Shown: one piece after another, positions 51,593 through 62,625 of the stretch
Position numbering within the stretch: position 1 is the first letter of the stretch
Layout: each line of letters starts with the position of its first letter
NCBI GenBank assembly: GCA_009781175.1
Contig: WQYQ01000020.1
Location: forward strand, 1-62,746
Reading direction: 5' to 3'
Length of the DNA: 62,746 nt
Source: Betaproteobacteria bacterium
GTDB taxonomy: Bacteria > Pseudomonadota > Gammaproteobacteria > Burkholderiales > Rhodocyclaceae
The notes under the pieces: generated by a model
Seen by the model: the letters and a program-made list of their open reading frames with translations, nothing else
The model's database searches: none
What the model was told of the DNA's origin: nothing
Program-made: the position numbers and the translations under genes

Positions 51593-52858
51593 TTACTTTG
51601 TTGGACGAAAGATGCGCGCGGTGCGCACGCGGCGGTCCTGGGTTTGAATCACTTCGATCCGCACGCCGGCAATTTGGGTCGAAAGCCCCGACTCGGGAAT
51701 GTCTTCGAGATGTTCGAGCAACAGGCCATTGAGGGTTTTGGGACCGTCGACCGGCAGATCGAGACCGAGGCAGCGATTGAGTTCGCGCAGGTTTTGCCCG
51801 CCATCGACGAGCACCGAACCCTCTTTGCTCCAGCTTAGGCTGGTATGTTCCCCCGGCGTGCCGGTCGTGAATTTTCCGATCAGCTCTTCGATGATGTCTT
51901 CGACGGTGAGCAAGCCAAGCACTTCGCCATATTCGTCGACGACGAGCCCAAGCCGCTGATGATTTTCCTGGAAGAACTGTAATTGCGAATAGATTGGCGT
52001 GTTGACGGGAATAAAGTATGGCTTGGCGAGTAATTCGCGCAAATGCGCGTGGTCGATTTCCTGATCGACGAGCGCGGTGACGACCCGGCGCAAATGGAGA
52101 ATGCCGACGATATTGTTCGGATCGTTTTCGTACACCGGAACACGGGTGTGATACGCCGTTGCAAGACGACTCAAAATTTCTTCCGTCGTATCGGCGAGAT
52201 CAATCGTTTCCATATTCCCGCGCGGCATCATGATGTCTTCGACGGTAATGGCCTCCAGTTCGAATAGATTGAGCAAAATCGAACGGCGCTTGGGCGGAAT
52301 GAAATGTCCTGCTTCAAGCACGAGGCTGCGCAGTTCTTCCAGGGTCAGGCGATTGGCGTTTTCGTCGGTGTCCGGCTTGATTCTGAGCAGAGCGAGCAAG
52401 CCCGACACGAACAGATTGATGAATGCGACGATAAAGTGCAGCGAGCGTAATAGCGGTGTAAGGATATAGGCCGCCACTGGCGCGATGCGGTCGGCGTAAC
52501 TGGCGCCGATGACCTTTGGGGTGATCTCGGAAAACACGAGCAGCAGGAAGGTGACGAGCAGCGTTCCGGCGCCAAGCGCCCATTTGTCGTGACCGAACAG
52601 TTGGATTGTGATCACGCTGACGAGTGTTGCGGCCGCGGCGTTGGTCAGGTTGCTGAACAGGGACACGATGCCGAGCAGGCGCTCGGTTTGACCGAGTAAA
52701 TCCAAGGCCAGCCTTGCCCCGCGGTTGCTTGGGGCGGCCGATTTCAAGCGGTAGCGGTTGGCGGCCATCATGGCCGTTTCCGCCATCGAGAAGCCACCCG
52801 AAAGAATCAGCAGGATCGCGAGCAGCCCGAGTTGCAGGCTTAAAGGGATTTCGGTCAA
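51593..52858 (-). CDS. CNNM/HlyC-CorC family transporter-like protein
   Basis: A 421-residue protein with an N-terminal DUF21 membrane domain (about 1-190; LAILLILSGGFSMAETAMMA), a CBS pair (MMPRGNMETIDLAD, VVDEYGEVLGLLTVEDII) and a C-terminal CorC_HlyC domain. The family is linked to magnesium and other divalent cation handling. It is the membrane-anchored paralogue of the small CorC at 3829-4671. It lies between ccsA-like and pilB genes, as in other betaproteobacteria. Confidence 0.92.
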   Translation of the reverse strand: MTEIPLSLQLGLLAILLILSGGFSMAETAMMAANRYRLKSAAPSNRGARLALDLLGQTERLLGIVSLFSNLTNAAAATLVSVITIQLFGHDKWALGAGTLLVTFLLLVFSEITPKVIGASYADRIAPVAAYILTPLLRSLHFIVAFINLFVSGLLALLRIKPDTDENANRLTLEELRSLVLEAGHFIPPKRRSILLNLFELEAITVEDIMMPRGNMETIDLADTTEEILSRLATAYHTRVPVYENDPNNIVGILHLRRVVTALVDQEIDHAHLRELLAKPYFIPVNTPIYSQLQFFQENHQRLGLVVDEYGEVLGLLTVEDIIEELIGKFTTGTPGEHTSLSWSKEGSVLVDGGQNLRELNRCLGLDLPVDGPKTLNGLLLEHLEDIPESGLSTQIAGVRIEVIQTQDRRVRTARIFRPTK

Positions 52859-52949
52859 GACAGTTCGATGCGAAAAGACGGACGGACAGTATCCCGATCA
52901 GCTTTCAGGCATGTCAAGCCGTATGGTGAGCACACTGCCGCCACCAGTT

Positions 52950-53762
52950 TTAACCGGGTTTGCCTAGAATCACTTCGAGCACGAAACGGGTGCCGATATA
53001 GGCCAGCAGTAGGAAAATAAAGCCGGCAAGCGTGAGGTGCAAAGCGCGTTTGCCACGCCAACCCCATACCATTCGCCCGAATAGCAAGGTGCCGAATACC
53101 GCCCAGGCGGCGAGAGCGAAGATCGTCTTGTGGCTGAAACTCAGGGGTTTGCCGAAGAGCGCTTCGGAAAACAAAATGCCCGATCCGACGGTGAGCGTTA
53201 GCAGAACGAAGCCACCGCCGACGAGCCTGAAAAGCAGATTTTCGAGCACCAGAAGCGGCGGCAGCGCGGCCAGGGCTCGGGTCAGGCGGGCGCTATGCAA
53301 TTGGCGTTCCGCCGCGACCATCATCACCGCATGCAGCGCGGCAAGCGTGAGCAAGCTGTAAGCGAGCATCGCAACGATGAAATGAATACGGAATACGGCC
53401 GATCCGGTATCCGGCAGTTCGTGTTGTTCGGGGAACAGCAGCGGCAACAGCGTGGAGATTGCGGCCACCGGCATCGCAAGCGCCTGCAAGCCTTGGATTG
53501 GCGTGAAGAAAGATTCCAGCCAGTAGAAGGCCATTGCCAGCCAAAGCGTCATGGACAGGGCGATCGAGAAACCGAAATGCAGTCCGCGACTGCCGTCCAG
53601 ATCGCCGGCCAGCGTGAAGCCATGCAGCACCACGGCAAGCAATAAACCGGCGCGGGCCAGGTTGCGTTGCATGGGGTGCGCCTCATCGCCGGCCAGCCGC
53701 CAAGCCGCAGCAAGGCCGAGATAAATCGAAGCGGGAAGCAGATGCAGTAGAATCGGCAGCAT
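52950..53762 (-). CDS. CcsA/YpjD-like cytochrome c assembly protein
   Basis: A 270-residue membrane protein with about eight helices. It has the CcsA/ResC-type pattern (AFYWLESFFTPIQGLQALAMP, and SFSHKTIFALAAWAVFGTLL with a conserved His). The family takes part in haem handling or cytochrome c biogenesis, but the ffh-linked members (YpjD) have no clear role. It is divergent from ffh, with a 52-nt gap. Confidence 0.88.
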   Translation of the reverse strand: MLPILLHLLPASIYLGLAAAWRLAGDEAHPMQRNLARAGLLLAVVLHGFTLAGDLDGSRGLHFGFSIALSMTLWLAMAFYWLESFFTPIQGLQALAMPVAAISTLLPLLFPEQHELPDTGSAVFRIHFIVAMLAYSLLTLAALHAVMMVAAERQLHSARLTRALAALPPLLVLENLLFRLVGGGFVLLTLTVGSGILFSEALFGKPLSFSHKTIFALAAWAVFGTLLFGRMVWGWRGKRALHLTLAGFIFLLLAYIGTRFVLEVILGKPG

Positions 53763-53814
53763 TCTTCCAGTTTACCCGATAGCGCCGCCTGTGAAGGGCG
53801 GGATCGTTCAAATC

Positions 53815-55173
53815 ATGCTCGACAACCTGACCCAGAGGCTTGCCCGCGTCGTCAAGACGATGCGAGGCCAAGCCAGACTGACCGAAGACAATATCTCCGA
53901 AATGCTGCGCGAGGTCCGCCTTGCACTGCTCGAAGCGGACGTGGCGCTGCCCGTGATCAAAGACTTCATCGCCAAGGTGCGCGAAAAGGCCGTCGGGCAG
54001 GAAGTCATAGGTTCCCTGACGCCGGGTCAGGCGCTGGTCGGCGTGGTGCAGCAGGAACTGACCGAGCTGATGGGCGGGAGCCAGGCCGGGCTCAATCTCG
54101 CCACGCAGCCGCCCGCGATCATCCTGATGGCGGGTTTACAGGGCGCGGGTAAAACGACGACGGTCGGCAAGCTCGGCAAGCTGCTGCGCGAAAAACACAA
54201 GAAAAAAGTCCTCGTCGTTTCCTGCGACGTGTATCGCCCCGCCGCGATCGAACAGCTCAAGAGCGTAGCTGGACAGGCGGGCGTCGATTTCTTCCCGTCG
54301 AGCGTCGAGCAGAAGCCGGTCGATATTGCCAATGCGGCCATCGACCATGCGCGCCGTCATTACCATGATGTGCTGCTCGTCGACACCGCGGGCCGTCTCG
54401 CAATCGACGAGGCCATGATGGCGGAAATCAAGGCGCTGCACGCCGCGGTCAAACCGATCGAAACCCTGTTCGTCGTCGATGCGATGCTCGGGCAGGACGC
54501 GGTCAATACCGCGCGCGCTTTTAATGCAGCCTTGCCGCTGACCGGCATCGTGCTGACCAAGCTCGACGGCGATGCGCGCGGTGGCGCGGCCTTGTCGGTC
54601 CGTCATGTCACCGGAAAGCCGATCAAATTCACCGGCGTCGGCGAAAAGCTGACCGGGCTCGACGAGTTCTACCCGGACCGGATGGCGAGCCGGATTCTCG
54701 GCATGGGCGATATTCTCTCGCTCGTCGAAGAAGCGCGCCAGGCCGTCGACGAGGAGCAGGTCAAGGAATTCGCGCAGAAGCTCAAGAGCGGCAAGGGTTT
54801 CAATCTGAACGATTTCAAGGCGCAAATCGGGCAGATGCGCAAGATGGGCGGCCTGTCCTCCTTGATGGACAAAATGCCAGCCCAGTTCGCCCAAGCGGCC
54901 TCACAGCTTCAGGGCGGCGTCGAGGAAAAAGCGATTCGCCGGATCGAAGGCATCATCGATTCGATGACGCCGGGCGAGCGCGCCAAGCCGGAACTCATCA
55001 AGGCCAGCCGCAAACGCCGCATCGCAACCGGCGCGGGCGTGCCGGTGCAGGAAGTTAACCGCCTGCTCAACCAGTTTGAACAGACGCAAAAAGTGATGAA
55101 GCAGCTTTCCAAGGGCGGCATGGGCAAGCTCATGCGCTCGATGAAGGGCATGCTGCCCGGCATGATGCGCTAA
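53815..55173 (+). CDS. ffh: Signal recognition particle GTPase Ffh
   Basis: A 452-residue SRP54 protein that binds signal sequences of membrane proteins and targets them, with 4.5S RNA, to FtsY. N domain (residues 1-90), G domain (P-loop [10 protein letters not shown] near 107, [15 protein letters not shown]) and Met-rich M domain (residues of about 325-450, ending MLPGMMR). ATG 53815 gives the conserved MLDNLTQRL start. Its stop overlaps the stop of the convergent acylphosphatase gene. Confidence 0.97.
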   Translation: MLDNLTQRLARVVKTMRGQARLTEDNISEMLREVRLALLEADVALPVIKDFIAKVREKAVGQEVIGSLTPGQALVGVVQQELTELMGGSQAGLNLATQPPAIILMAGLQGAGKTTTVGKLGKLLREKHKKKVLVVSCDVYRPAAIEQLKSVAGQAGVDFFPSSVEQKPVDIANAAIDHARRHYHDVLLVDTAGRLAIDEAMMAEIKALHAAVKPIETLFVVDAMLGQDAVNTARAFNAALPLTGIVLTKLDGDARGGAALSVRHVTGKPIKFTGVGEKLTGLDEFYPDRMASRILGMGDILSLVEEARQAVDEEQVKEFAQKLKSGKGFNLNDFKAQIGQMRKMGGLSSLMDKMPAQFAQAASQLQGGVEEKAIRRIEGIIDSMTPGERAKPELIKASRKRRIATGAGVPVQEVNRLLNQFEQTQKVMKQLSKGGMGKLMRSMKGMLPGMMR

Positions 55174-55460
55174 AGCGTCGGATATTCGGAAAACTCGCCG
55201 GGCAGGAGTTCCGACGCTGCGACGGGCTGCTGTTCGACGGCGTCGACGTGGGCGGCAGGCGGGCCGCGATGCGCCCAGCGGATCAGCGCGGCGACCTCAT
55301 CGCCCGCGCCGACGATAAGCGCCTCCACCGACCCGTCGCGGCGATTGCGGACCCAGCCGCGCAGCCCCAAATGCCGCGCTTCGGACGACAGGCTCCAGCG
55401 GAAACCGACGCCTTGAACGATGCCGGTGATGCGGAGCCGAATCGCGGTTTCTTTACTCAT
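55170..55460 (-). CDS. acyP: Acylphosphatase
   Basis: A 96-residue acylphosphatase that hydrolyses acyl phosphates. The signature [16 protein letters not shown] holds the catalytic Arg (GFRW). The catalytic Asn is replaced or shifted in [12 protein letters not shown], where N is present as expected. The last third ([21 protein letters not shown]) is typical. ATG 55460 overlaps the SulP stop by 4 nt. Confidence 0.9.
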   Translation of the reverse strand: MSKETAIRLRITGIVQGVGFRWSLSSEARHLGLRGWVRNRRDGSVEALIVGAGDEVAALIRWAHRGPPAAHVDAVEQQPVAASELLPGEFSEYPTL

Positions 55461-57112
55461 GTTTGCCTCGTTAATTCGCGTGCGCGCGCCAGCGCATCGG
55501 GCAATATCGCGCACAGATTATCCGCGCCCAAGCGTTCGATGAGACCTGAGCGGCACATGATCGACAGCGGTTGCTCGTTGAGGCCGCACAGCACAAGCTC
55601 CGCGCCGCGCCGGCGCAATGCGCGCAGCAGATTGTCGAGCATTTCGAGTCCGGTGGTGTCGAGGTTTATGACCTTGTGCAGATCCAGCACCAGCACCTTG
55701 GCATTGAGCCGCTCCGGGTCGAGCTGGTCTTCGAGCTTGCCGACGGCGCCGAAGAACAAGGAGCCGAAAACCTTGAAGGCGACGATGCCGTGCGCGTCGT
55801 CTTCCGCAAGCTCGGTGGCGTCGAGCATCACTTGAGTGGCGCCCGTCAGTGTCTGGACGCGGTAGATGAAGAACAGGCTCGCGAGCACCATGCCGATTTC
55901 CACCGCGAGCGTCAGATCGAAAACCACCGTGATGAAAAAGGTGGCGAGCAGGACCGTGCGATAGTTCAAGGAATAGCGGCGCAGTTCGCGGAACTCATGC
56001 CATTCGCCCATGTTGACCGAAACGACGACCACGATGGCCGACAGGGTGGCGAGCGGCACATGCGCCGCGAGTGGCGCCGCGGTGAGCACGACAAGCAACA
56101 GCGTCAGGGCGTGAATCATTCCCGCGACCGGGGTGCAGCCGCCGGACTTGACGTTCGTCGCCGTGCGCGCAATCGCGCCGGTCGCGGCGAAGCCGCCGAA
56201 CAGCGGGGCGATCAAGTTCGCCGCGCCTTGCGCCATCAGCTCCTGATTCGGGTCGTGCCGGTCTTCGATCTGGCCGTCGGAGACGCGCGCCGAGAGCAGC
56301 GATTCGATCGCGCCGAGTAGGGCGATTGTGATCGCGGGGGAAATCAGTTGGCCGAGCGTCGAGAGACTCAGGTCGGGCAGCGCGAGCGGCGGCGCGCTTT
56401 GCGGAATTCCGCCGAAGCGGCTGCCGATCGTTTCGATCGGGAGATGCAGCACAGCATTGACCGCCGTCGCCACGACGAGCACGCCGAGCGGCCCCGGCAC
56501 GCGCGCGAGCCAGCTATGGCGGGCGGCGATCCGGTTCCAGGTCAGCAGCACGATGAGCGAGGCGCATGAGAACGCGAACGTGGACGGATCGATCTGCGGC
56601 AATGCGTACCAAAGCGTCTTTATTTTGCCGAAAAACTCGGCCGGGACATTGCCGATCGGCAGGCCGAGAAAGTCCTTGATCTGCGATAGAAAAATCACCA
56701 CCGCGATGCCGTTCGTGAAACCGATGACGACCGTGCGCGGGATGAAACGAATCAGGTTGCCCAGGCGCGCGAGGCCCATTGCAAGCAGCAGCGCGCCGGC
56801 GATCATCGTCGCGACCAGCAGATTCGATGCGCCGTGGGCGGCGACGATGCCGTAGATGATTGGAATGAATGCGCCGGTCGGCCCGCCGATTTGAACGCGC
56901 GAGCCGCCGAGCAGCGAAATCAGGAAACCGGCGACGATCGAAGTCCAGATGCCGGCCGATGGTGGCATGCCGGATGCAATGGCAAAAGCCATCGCCAAGG
57001 GCAGCGCGAGAACTCCGACCGTGAGACCCGCCGCGACGTCGTGCGCAAACCGGTCGCGGTTGTAGTCGGGAAGGGTATCGAGCAGCTTGGGGCGAAACTG
57101 AATGGGTTGCAC
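55457..57112 (-). CDS. SulP-family anion transporter
   Basis: A 551-residue SLC26/SulP transporter with 12-14 membrane helices (residues of about 25-410; [20 protein letters not shown], the transport core) and a cytoplasmic STAS domain (about 430-545; [17 protein letters not shown]). Substrates in the family include sulfate, bicarbonate and other anions. Start: GTG 57112 with GGAGAA upstream was chosen; the in-frame ATG at 57175 would add 21 residues. Confidence 0.92.
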   Translation of the reverse strand: MQPIQFRPKLLDTLPDYNRDRFAHDVAAGLTVGVLALPLAMAFAIASGMPPSAGIWTSIVAGFLISLLGGSRVQIGGPTGAFIPIIYGIVAAHGASNLLVATMIAGALLLAMGLARLGNLIRFIPRTVVIGFTNGIAVVIFLSQIKDFLGLPIGNVPAEFFGKIKTLWYALPQIDPSTFAFSCASLIVLLTWNRIAARHSWLARVPGPLGVLVVATAVNAVLHLPIETIGSRFGGIPQSAPPLALPDLSLSTLGQLISPAITIALLGAIESLLSARVSDGQIEDRHDPNQELMAQGAANLIAPLFGGFAATGAIARTATNVKSGGCTPVAGMIHALTLLLVVLTAAPLAAHVPLATLSAIVVVVSVNMGEWHEFRELRRYSLNYRTVLLATFFITVVFDLTLAVEIGMVLASLFFIYRVQTLTGATQVMLDATELAEDDAHGIVAFKVFGSLFFGAVGKLEDQLDPERLNAKVLVLDLHKVINLDTTGLEMLDNLLRALRRRGAELVLCGLNEQPLSIMCRSGLIERLGADNLCAILPDALARARELTRQT

Positions 57113-57264
57113 CTTTGATTCTCCACTGTGCTCCGCGGTATGACCGCAAGCCCCAGGCCGAAGCCTGGAGGACATACAGACTCAAGGGAGAGTGCGGTGG
57201 TCGGGCTGCATGTGATGCTGCACGATCCAGCGCTTGGTGCGAGTCAGCGGCATAGCGCCTCTAT

Positions 57265-57534
57265 TCAGTCCGGCCCGGTGCGGGCCCGGCTGGGCATTTG
57301 TTTGAAAATTTCCGCGAGCATCTTGATCGCGGCGACGACGACCAGGCCCAGCCCAAGCACTATGGTTACGCCAGCCTGCATGGCCGTATCAGGAAAGCTT
57401 AGTCCGAAAAGCCCGGCGCCGCGCAGCAAGTAGGCGCCGCCGCATGCAAGCATGACGAGTCCCAGGAGATCGGCCGACGCCCACATCAGGAGCGCGGACG
57501 TTAGCCGGATGCGGGCGCGGGCCGGGGTGGTCAT
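57265..57534 (-). CDS. Small two-helix membrane protein
   Basis: An 89-residue protein with two hydrophobic segments (residues of about 12-36 and 49-72) and a basic start and end. No family is recognised. It overlaps the metG stop by 4 nt and so is translated with metG. Alternatives: a chance overlapping frame, but the hydrophobic pattern and overlap favour a real gene. Confidence 0.6.
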   Translation of the reverse strand: MTTPARARIRLTSALLMWASADLLGLVMLACGGAYLLRGAGLFGLSFPDTAMQAGVTIVLGLGLVVVAAIKMLAEIFKQMPSRARTGPD

Positions 57535-59588
57535 TTGACGCGCATACCCGGCGCGGCCCCGCTGTCGGGCGAAAGGATGAATAGCCCCGGCGCTGCGCCG
57601 GATTCATCCGACGCCGCCAGCACCATGCCTTCGCTCATGCCGAATTTCATCTTGCGCGGCGCGAGGTTGGCGACCATCACCGTCAAGCGGCCGACGAGCG
57701 TCGTAGGGTCATAGGCGGATTTAATGCCGGCAAATACCTGGCGCGGTTTTTCTTCCCCGATGTCGAGTTGCAGGCGCAGAAGTTTCGCCGCGCCTTCGAC
57801 GTGCTCGGCCGAAACGATCTTCGCGATGCGCAGATCGACCTTGCCGAAGTCGTCGATACTGATGTGCGCGGCTTCGGCTTCCGGCGTCGCTGCGGCGGCG
57901 GCTTGAGGAGCCGGGGCGCTTTCCGGCGCGGCGGGTTCGAACAAGGCGTCGAGCAGCTTCGGATCGACGCGCGTCATCAGGTGCTGATAGGGCTTGATGC
58001 GTTCGAGTAGCGCGATGTCGTCCCACTGCCCGAAATCGTGATTGAGTAAATCGGCGACCTTGCGCGCCGTGGCCGGCATGACGGGCGCGAGCATGCGCGT
58101 GAGGCGCGCAAACGCATTCAGCGCGACCGAGCAGACGCGGTGCAGATCGGCTTCGCGGTCCGCGAGTTTTGCAAGCTCCCACGGCGCATTGGCGTTGACA
58201 TACTCGTTCGTGCGGTCGGCGAGCGCCATGATTTCGCGGATCGCTTTCGAATATTCGCGCTCATCGAAAAAGCGGCCGACGGTCTCGCGCGCGGCGGCGA
58301 GGTCCGCGAGCAACTGCTGTCCGTCCGCGTCGAATTCTTGCACGAGCTTGCCGTCGAAGCGTTTCGTGATGAAACCTGCGCAGCGGCTGGCGATGTTGAC
58401 GTATTTGCCGACCAGATCCGAATTCACGCGCGCCATGAAATCGTCCGGCGTGAAGTCCACATCCTCGACGTTCGCATTCAGCTTGGCCGCCAGGTAGTAG
58501 CGCAGCCATTCCGGGTTCATGCCGATTTCGAGATAACGCAGCGGACTGATGCCGGTGCCGCGCGACTTCGACATCTTCTCGCCCGAAACGGTCAGGAAAC
58601 CGTGCACGAAAATGTTGTTCGGCACGCGGTAAGGCGTGCCCGCGAAATGCAGCATCGCGGGCCAGAACAGGCAATGAAAGTAAACGATGTCCTTGCCGAT
58701 GAAATGAATTTGCTCCATCGCCGGATCGGCCAGGAAGACATTCATGTCCGCGCCGGTTTTCGTCAGGTGATTCTTCAGGCTTGCCAGATAGCCGACCGGC
58801 GCGTCGAGCCAGACGTAGAAATACTTGCCCGGCGCATCGGGAATCGGAATACCGAAGTAGGGCGCATCGCGGGAGATGTCCCAGTCGGCGAGTCCTTGAT
58901 CGTCTCCCGTACCGCCTTCGAGCCATTCCTTCGTTTTGTTCGCGATCTGCGGCTGCAAACGACCGTTCTGCGTCCAGCCGCGCAGAAACTCGACACAGCG
59001 CGGATCGGACAGGCGGAAAAAGAAGTGTTCCGATTCGCGCATCACCGGCGTGGCGCCCGAGAGTGCGGAGTAGGGGTTCTTCAGTTCCGTCGGCGCATAC
59101 ACCGCGCCGCAGGCTTCGCAGTTATCGCCGTATTGGTCCTGCGCGCCGCACTTCGGGCATTCACCCTTGATGTAGCGGTCGGGCAGGAACATCTGTTTGA
59201 CCGGATCGAAAAACTGCTCGATCGTGCGGCGGTCGATGAAACCCGCGTCGCGCAGCTTGCGATAGATGTCTTGCGAAAGCTCGGTGTTTTCCGGTGAATC
59301 GGTCGAATGCCAGTTGTCGAAACCGATGTGGAAACCGTTCAGATACGCCGGCCGCTCGGCGGCAATGCGGGCCACGAGTTCCTGTGGAGTGATGCCTTCG
59401 GCTTCGGCCTTAAGCATGATCGGCGCACCGTGCGCATCGTCGGCGCAGACGAAATGCACCTCATGGCCGCGCATGCGTTGATAGCGCACCCAGATGTCGG
59501 CCTGCGTGTATTCCATGATGTGCCCCACGTGGAAGGATGCGTTGGCATAGGGCAGGGCGGTTGTGACAAAGAACTTGCGTTTGGACAT
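57531..59588 (-). CDS. metG: Methionyl-tRNA synthetase
   Basis: A 685-residue class Ia synthetase. The HIGH-type motif is in [11 protein letters not shown] and the KMSKS motif in KMSKSRGTG. The zinc knuckle has two Cys pairs (CPKCGAQ and CEACG). The C-terminal 110 residues form the EMAP/Trbp111 dimerisation and tRNA-binding domain ([20 protein letters not shown]). The last residues end [12 protein letters not shown] at 59588. A 4-bp overlap with the next gene follows. Confidence 0.97.
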   Translation of the reverse strand: MSKRKFFVTTALPYANASFHVGHIMEYTQADIWVRYQRMRGHEVHFVCADDAHGAPIMLKAEAEGITPQELVARIAAERPAYLNGFHIGFDNWHSTDSPENTELSQDIYRKLRDAGFIDRRTIEQFFDPVKQMFLPDRYIKGECPKCGAQDQYGDNCEACGAVYAPTELKNPYSALSGATPVMRESEHFFFRLSDPRCVEFLRGWTQNGRLQPQIANKTKEWLEGGTGDDQGLADWDISRDAPYFGIPIPDAPGKYFYVWLDAPVGYLASLKNHLTKTGADMNVFLADPAMEQIHFIGKDIVYFHCLFWPAMLHFAGTPYRVPNNIFVHGFLTVSGEKMSKSRGTGISPLRYLEIGMNPEWLRYYLAAKLNANVEDVDFTPDDFMARVNSDLVGKYVNIASRCAGFITKRFDGKLVQEFDADGQQLLADLAAARETVGRFFDEREYSKAIREIMALADRTNEYVNANAPWELAKLADREADLHRVCSVALNAFARLTRMLAPVMPATARKVADLLNHDFGQWDDIALLERIKPYQHLMTRVDPKLLDALFEPAAPESAPAPQAAAAATPEAEAAHISIDDFGKVDLRIAKIVSAEHVEGAAKLLRLQLDIGEEKPRQVFAGIKSAYDPTTLVGRLTVMVANLAPRKMKFGMSEGMVLAASDESGAAPGLFILSPDSGAAPGMRVK

Positions 59589-59701
59589 GATGGATCGAAA
59601 GCGGCCAAAACACGGATTTTAACAAGCCGGCTCCCGCTTCTGCCGAAAACTGCGCGGTGCGATCGTTTTTCAATGCGGGCTTGCCTTGATCGGGAAGCCG
59701 G

Positions 59702-60571
59702 TTAACCAGCAGCACTAGTCTGCCCCTGGCTGAGCATGTTCTGGATTCCCCAGCGGCCTCTCCAGTCCAGTAAAGAATTCGGGCACTGTTCGATGATGCG
59801 GTCAGCGTTCCGCGTGGGTCTTGCATTCACCGTGATCGCCGTGCCCACGCCCACCGTTACCGCCCCGACTACCACCGTCGACTCTGAGACCCCGAAAAAC
59901 GTCGCTACCGCTGTAATCAGTTCCGGCGCCGCCGCAAAAAACGGAAGGATGAACGCGAACGTGCCTTGCGGATCGATTCTTGTGAGCGGATTTCCTCCGG
60001 CGTACAAATATGGATTCGGACCTTGCCCTAGTCTCGGCCGATTGGTGTTGGCCCAGGCATCGAATGGATTGGGTTCGGGGGCGCGGCTACCGGGAAACTC
60101 AAGGAAGCTTGCGTCGACGGAGATGCCGAGCGGATCGGGCTCCAGGTAACGTCCGCTGGCTTGATCGTAGGTGCGGTAGTAGTTGTCCGAAAGGTTCGTC
60201 GCTGGATCGAAGCGCTGGCCGGGCAGGCGCAGGTCTTGTTCAAACGGTTGGCCGTTACGGTTGCGCGCGACTTGCACTTGTGCCGTGCCAAACGGCTCCA
60301 TCCGTGTGGCCCAAACCAGTTGCGCCGCCTCGTCGGTCACCGCCAGCACCGCACCCAAGGCATCGGTATGCAGCGCATAGCGCTCGGGCTTGTCATCGGG
60401 CGCGATGTCGATGCGCGCGATGGGCTGCCAATCCAGGTAAATGTAGTGGCGCGTGATGCGTCCCGCCTCATCGGCCTCCATCGTCAGATACTGCTCGGCG
60501 TACGGGCTATACGTCGTGCACCCCTCGGCGCTGTGCGCGATGCGCTCGCTGGTTTGACAAATCCTCTTGCT
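59702..60571 (-). pseudogene. RHS repeat-associated core fragment with toxin-type tail (CT1)
   Basis: A fragment of an RHS protein. The reading frame is open directly from the TAA stop of the gene upstream at 60574-60572. It holds the RHS core end (GCTTYSPYAEQYLTMEADEAG, RFDPATNLSDNYYRTYDQASGRYLEPDPLG, NPYLYAGGNPLTRIDPQG) followed by a hydrophobic segment and a tail of about 40 residues. No start codon or N-terminal RHS shell is present. It is an orphan C-terminal cassette, cut from its 5' part. Confidence 0.85.
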
Positions 60572-60931
60572 TTATCGCGAAACTAAAAAAGCCAGTCCAC
60601 TCGAAACCAATAAAAGCAACAGCAAATTATTGAGGAAATAAATGACACTAGCCATGACTGCTGATCGATATAACCATATTCTGTTCGATTTCTTTAGATA
60701 AAAAACTATATATATACAAACACAAAGCCCAAGCAAGCAAGAAAATACAGCAAAATAAAACGGTTCTACACCAATATCAATCCCATTGTTACTTCCGTAG
60801 CCATAAAATTTCCATGCATTAAAAATAGCAGCATAGACTCTATCTCCAATCCAAAATAAACCTAATATTGATATTGGCAATAGTAAAGAGATTAAGACGA
60901 GGCAGATATCCTGAATATCTTCCCTTTTCAT
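60572..60931 (-). CDS. Putative membrane immunity protein of the RHS array
   Basis: A 119-residue protein with about three transmembrane helices and base composition clearly lower in GC than its neighbours. It lies between the ankyrin gene and the orphan RHS core, where immunity genes are normally found. No family is recognised. It may protect against a toxin tail that has been lost, or it may belong to a displaced cassette. Its stop is also the last codon before the CT1 frame resumes. Confidence 0.7.
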   Translation of the reverse strand: MKREDIQDICLVLISLLLPISILGLFWIGDRVYAAIFNAWKFYGYGSNNGIDIGVEPFYFAVFSCLLGLCVCIYIVFYLKKSNRIWLYRSAVMASVIYFLNNLLLLLLVSSGLAFLVSR

Positions 60932-60971
60932 AATTAATCTCCTTGGATTACCGTGAGCCGACCATGCCGTG

Positions 60972-61391
60972 CTAGCGTCGACCCTTGTAGGGGGATGCGC
61001 TCATTTCATTCTTGCCGTGCCTCTTGCGAAGCACTTCGCACACGGCGGTCTTCCCCCCGACGATTGCAATATCAAGCGCTGTTTGCCCGAATTCATTCCT
61101 TCGCATGGTGTCAGCGCCAAGAGATAACAAAAGGTCAACTGCCGTCGCTTGGCCACATAGAGCAGCATCATGTAATGGCGTGTTGTCGAGGTCTCCCTTT
61201 ACGTTAAGGTCTGCTCCGGCCCCTACCAAAATTTGAATGTGCCGACAATTACCTGTTCGCGCGGCAATATGTAAGAGGGTGCCGTCCAGTGCACCACGTT
61301 GATTGACATCCTGAATATTGATTCCCAAAAATTCGGGGTGCAATTTATAAGCAGCAAAAACTTCGCGCAAAGATTCGTTTGTTATGGACAT
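60972..61391 (-). CDS. Ankyrin-repeat protein, putative RHS immunity protein
   Basis: A 139-residue protein made of three or four ankyrin repeats (GTLLHIAARTGNCRHIQILVG; DNTPLHDAALCGQATAVDLL; GQTALDIAIVGGKTAV). The ATG at 61391 shares one base with the stop of the toxin tail (TAATG), implying translational coupling. Ankyrin proteins are a known immunity class for polymorphic toxins. It should neutralise the CT2 toxin. Confidence 0.8.
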   Translation of the reverse strand: MSITNESLREVFAAYKLHPEFLGINIQDVNQRGALDGTLLHIAARTGNCRHIQILVGAGADLNVKGDLDNTPLHDAALCGQATAVDLLLSLGADTMRRNEFGQTALDIAIVGGKTAVCEVLRKRHGKNEMSASPYKGRR

Positions 61392-61996
61392 TATTTGTTT
61401 GTGCACTTCCGATGGTGTTCGTCCTTGAGGTTTTGTAGCCGTTGCTTCCAGCCACTGATTTTTTGAGTGTGCCGTCCCGGTAGGTATTTGTCATCCCATT
61501 CTTCGTATAGAGCTATACACTGCTCTGCATGGTCAATTGCTTTAGACAAACTAGAGCATTCGTTCGCTCCCTCGGGCGGAGGCGTATCGCAAAAATTCTT
61601 TGCTTTCTCGTAGTCTGCTTGGCGTTCAGCCGATTGTTGATCGGCCTGACCTGTCTCTCCTTTCCCCCAGTCTGCGCACTGAGCATCCGGATTCTCCATG
61701 AGGCTCGCGAGGTCAGTGACGAAGTCGGGCACAGTTCCGTGATGCTGTCAGCGTTCCGCGTGGGCTTCGCATTCAACGTGATCATCGTACCTACGCCCAC
61801 CGTCGCTGCACCGATGATTACCGCCGACTCGGAGACCCCGAAAAACGCCGCCACCGCCGCGATCACCTCCGGGGCCGCCGCAACAAATGGGAGGAGGAAC
61901 ACGATCGTGCCTTGCGGATCGATTCTTGTGAGCGGATTTCCCCCGGCATATAAATACGGATTCGGCCCCGGCCCATCGGCCCTGGTCCAGCTTAGT
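61391..61996 (-). pseudogene. RHS C-terminal toxin tail (CT2), truncated and frameshifted
   Basis: The frame starts in RHS core sequence (GPNPYLYAGGNPLTRIDPQG) and a hydrophobic segment (LLPFVAAAPEVIAAVAAFFG, TVGVGTMITLNAKPTRNAD) nearly the same as in CT1. After NADSITELCP the sensible protein continues in another frame as DFVTDLASLMENPDAQ ... EEWDDKYLPG ... DEHHRKCTNK. A single extra C near 61725 would join the two frames, so one base has been lost or misread. The 5' end is cut by the IS30 element. Confidence 0.8.
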
Positions 61997-62625
61997 CTCT
62001 AGTTTCAAGTGCAACACCAAGAAAGAGGTAGGGTGTTGCGATGAAGAACTACAAGCATCTGAGCGCGGAGGAACGCGCGGTCATCATGATCGAGCATGGG
62101 CAAGGCAACAGCCTCAGAGGGATTGCCGAATTGATAGGCCGCAGCGCCTCAACGGTATCGAGAGAACTGGCGCGCAATACCCACGCAGACGCGCCGCGCT
62201 ACAGCGCCACGCAGGCTGCCACGGCCTACCGGATTCGCCGTCAGGCTTGCGTGTGGCCACGCAAATTGCGCGCAGAGAAGGAGCTTTACCGGTATGTTCA
62301 TGACCGTCTGGTCTACTGGCGCTGGTCGCCCCAGCAAATTGCCGCCAGACTTCGGCGTATGCACCCCGACGAGCCCAGCCAACGAGTCAGTCACGAGACA
62401 ATTTATGCCGCGATTTACGCTCACCCACGTGGAGAACTGAAGCGGGCAATGATCGATGCCCTGCGCCAGGAAAAGCCTGCGCGTGGCCGTCGGCGCACAA
62501 CGCTTGCTGGCGGAGGTTTCGTCCCCGAGGCCCTGCGTATCGTACATCGGCCGCAGGAAATCGCATTGCGCCAGTTGCCGGGACATTGGGAAGGCGATCT
62601 CATCAAGGGGGCATTGAATCGCTCG
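61997..62625 (+). mobile_element. IS30-family element, truncated on the right
   Basis: The left end lies near TAGTTTCAAGTGCAACACC and interrupts the RHS tail gene. It encodes an IS30-type transposase that is cut off by a second insertion sequence at about 62626. The right end is missing from the window. Confidence 0.7.

Noticed and set aside
57113..57264. Second small gene between the SulP and 89-residue genes
   Set aside because: No start/ribosome-site combination and no family pattern; probably the SulP leader.
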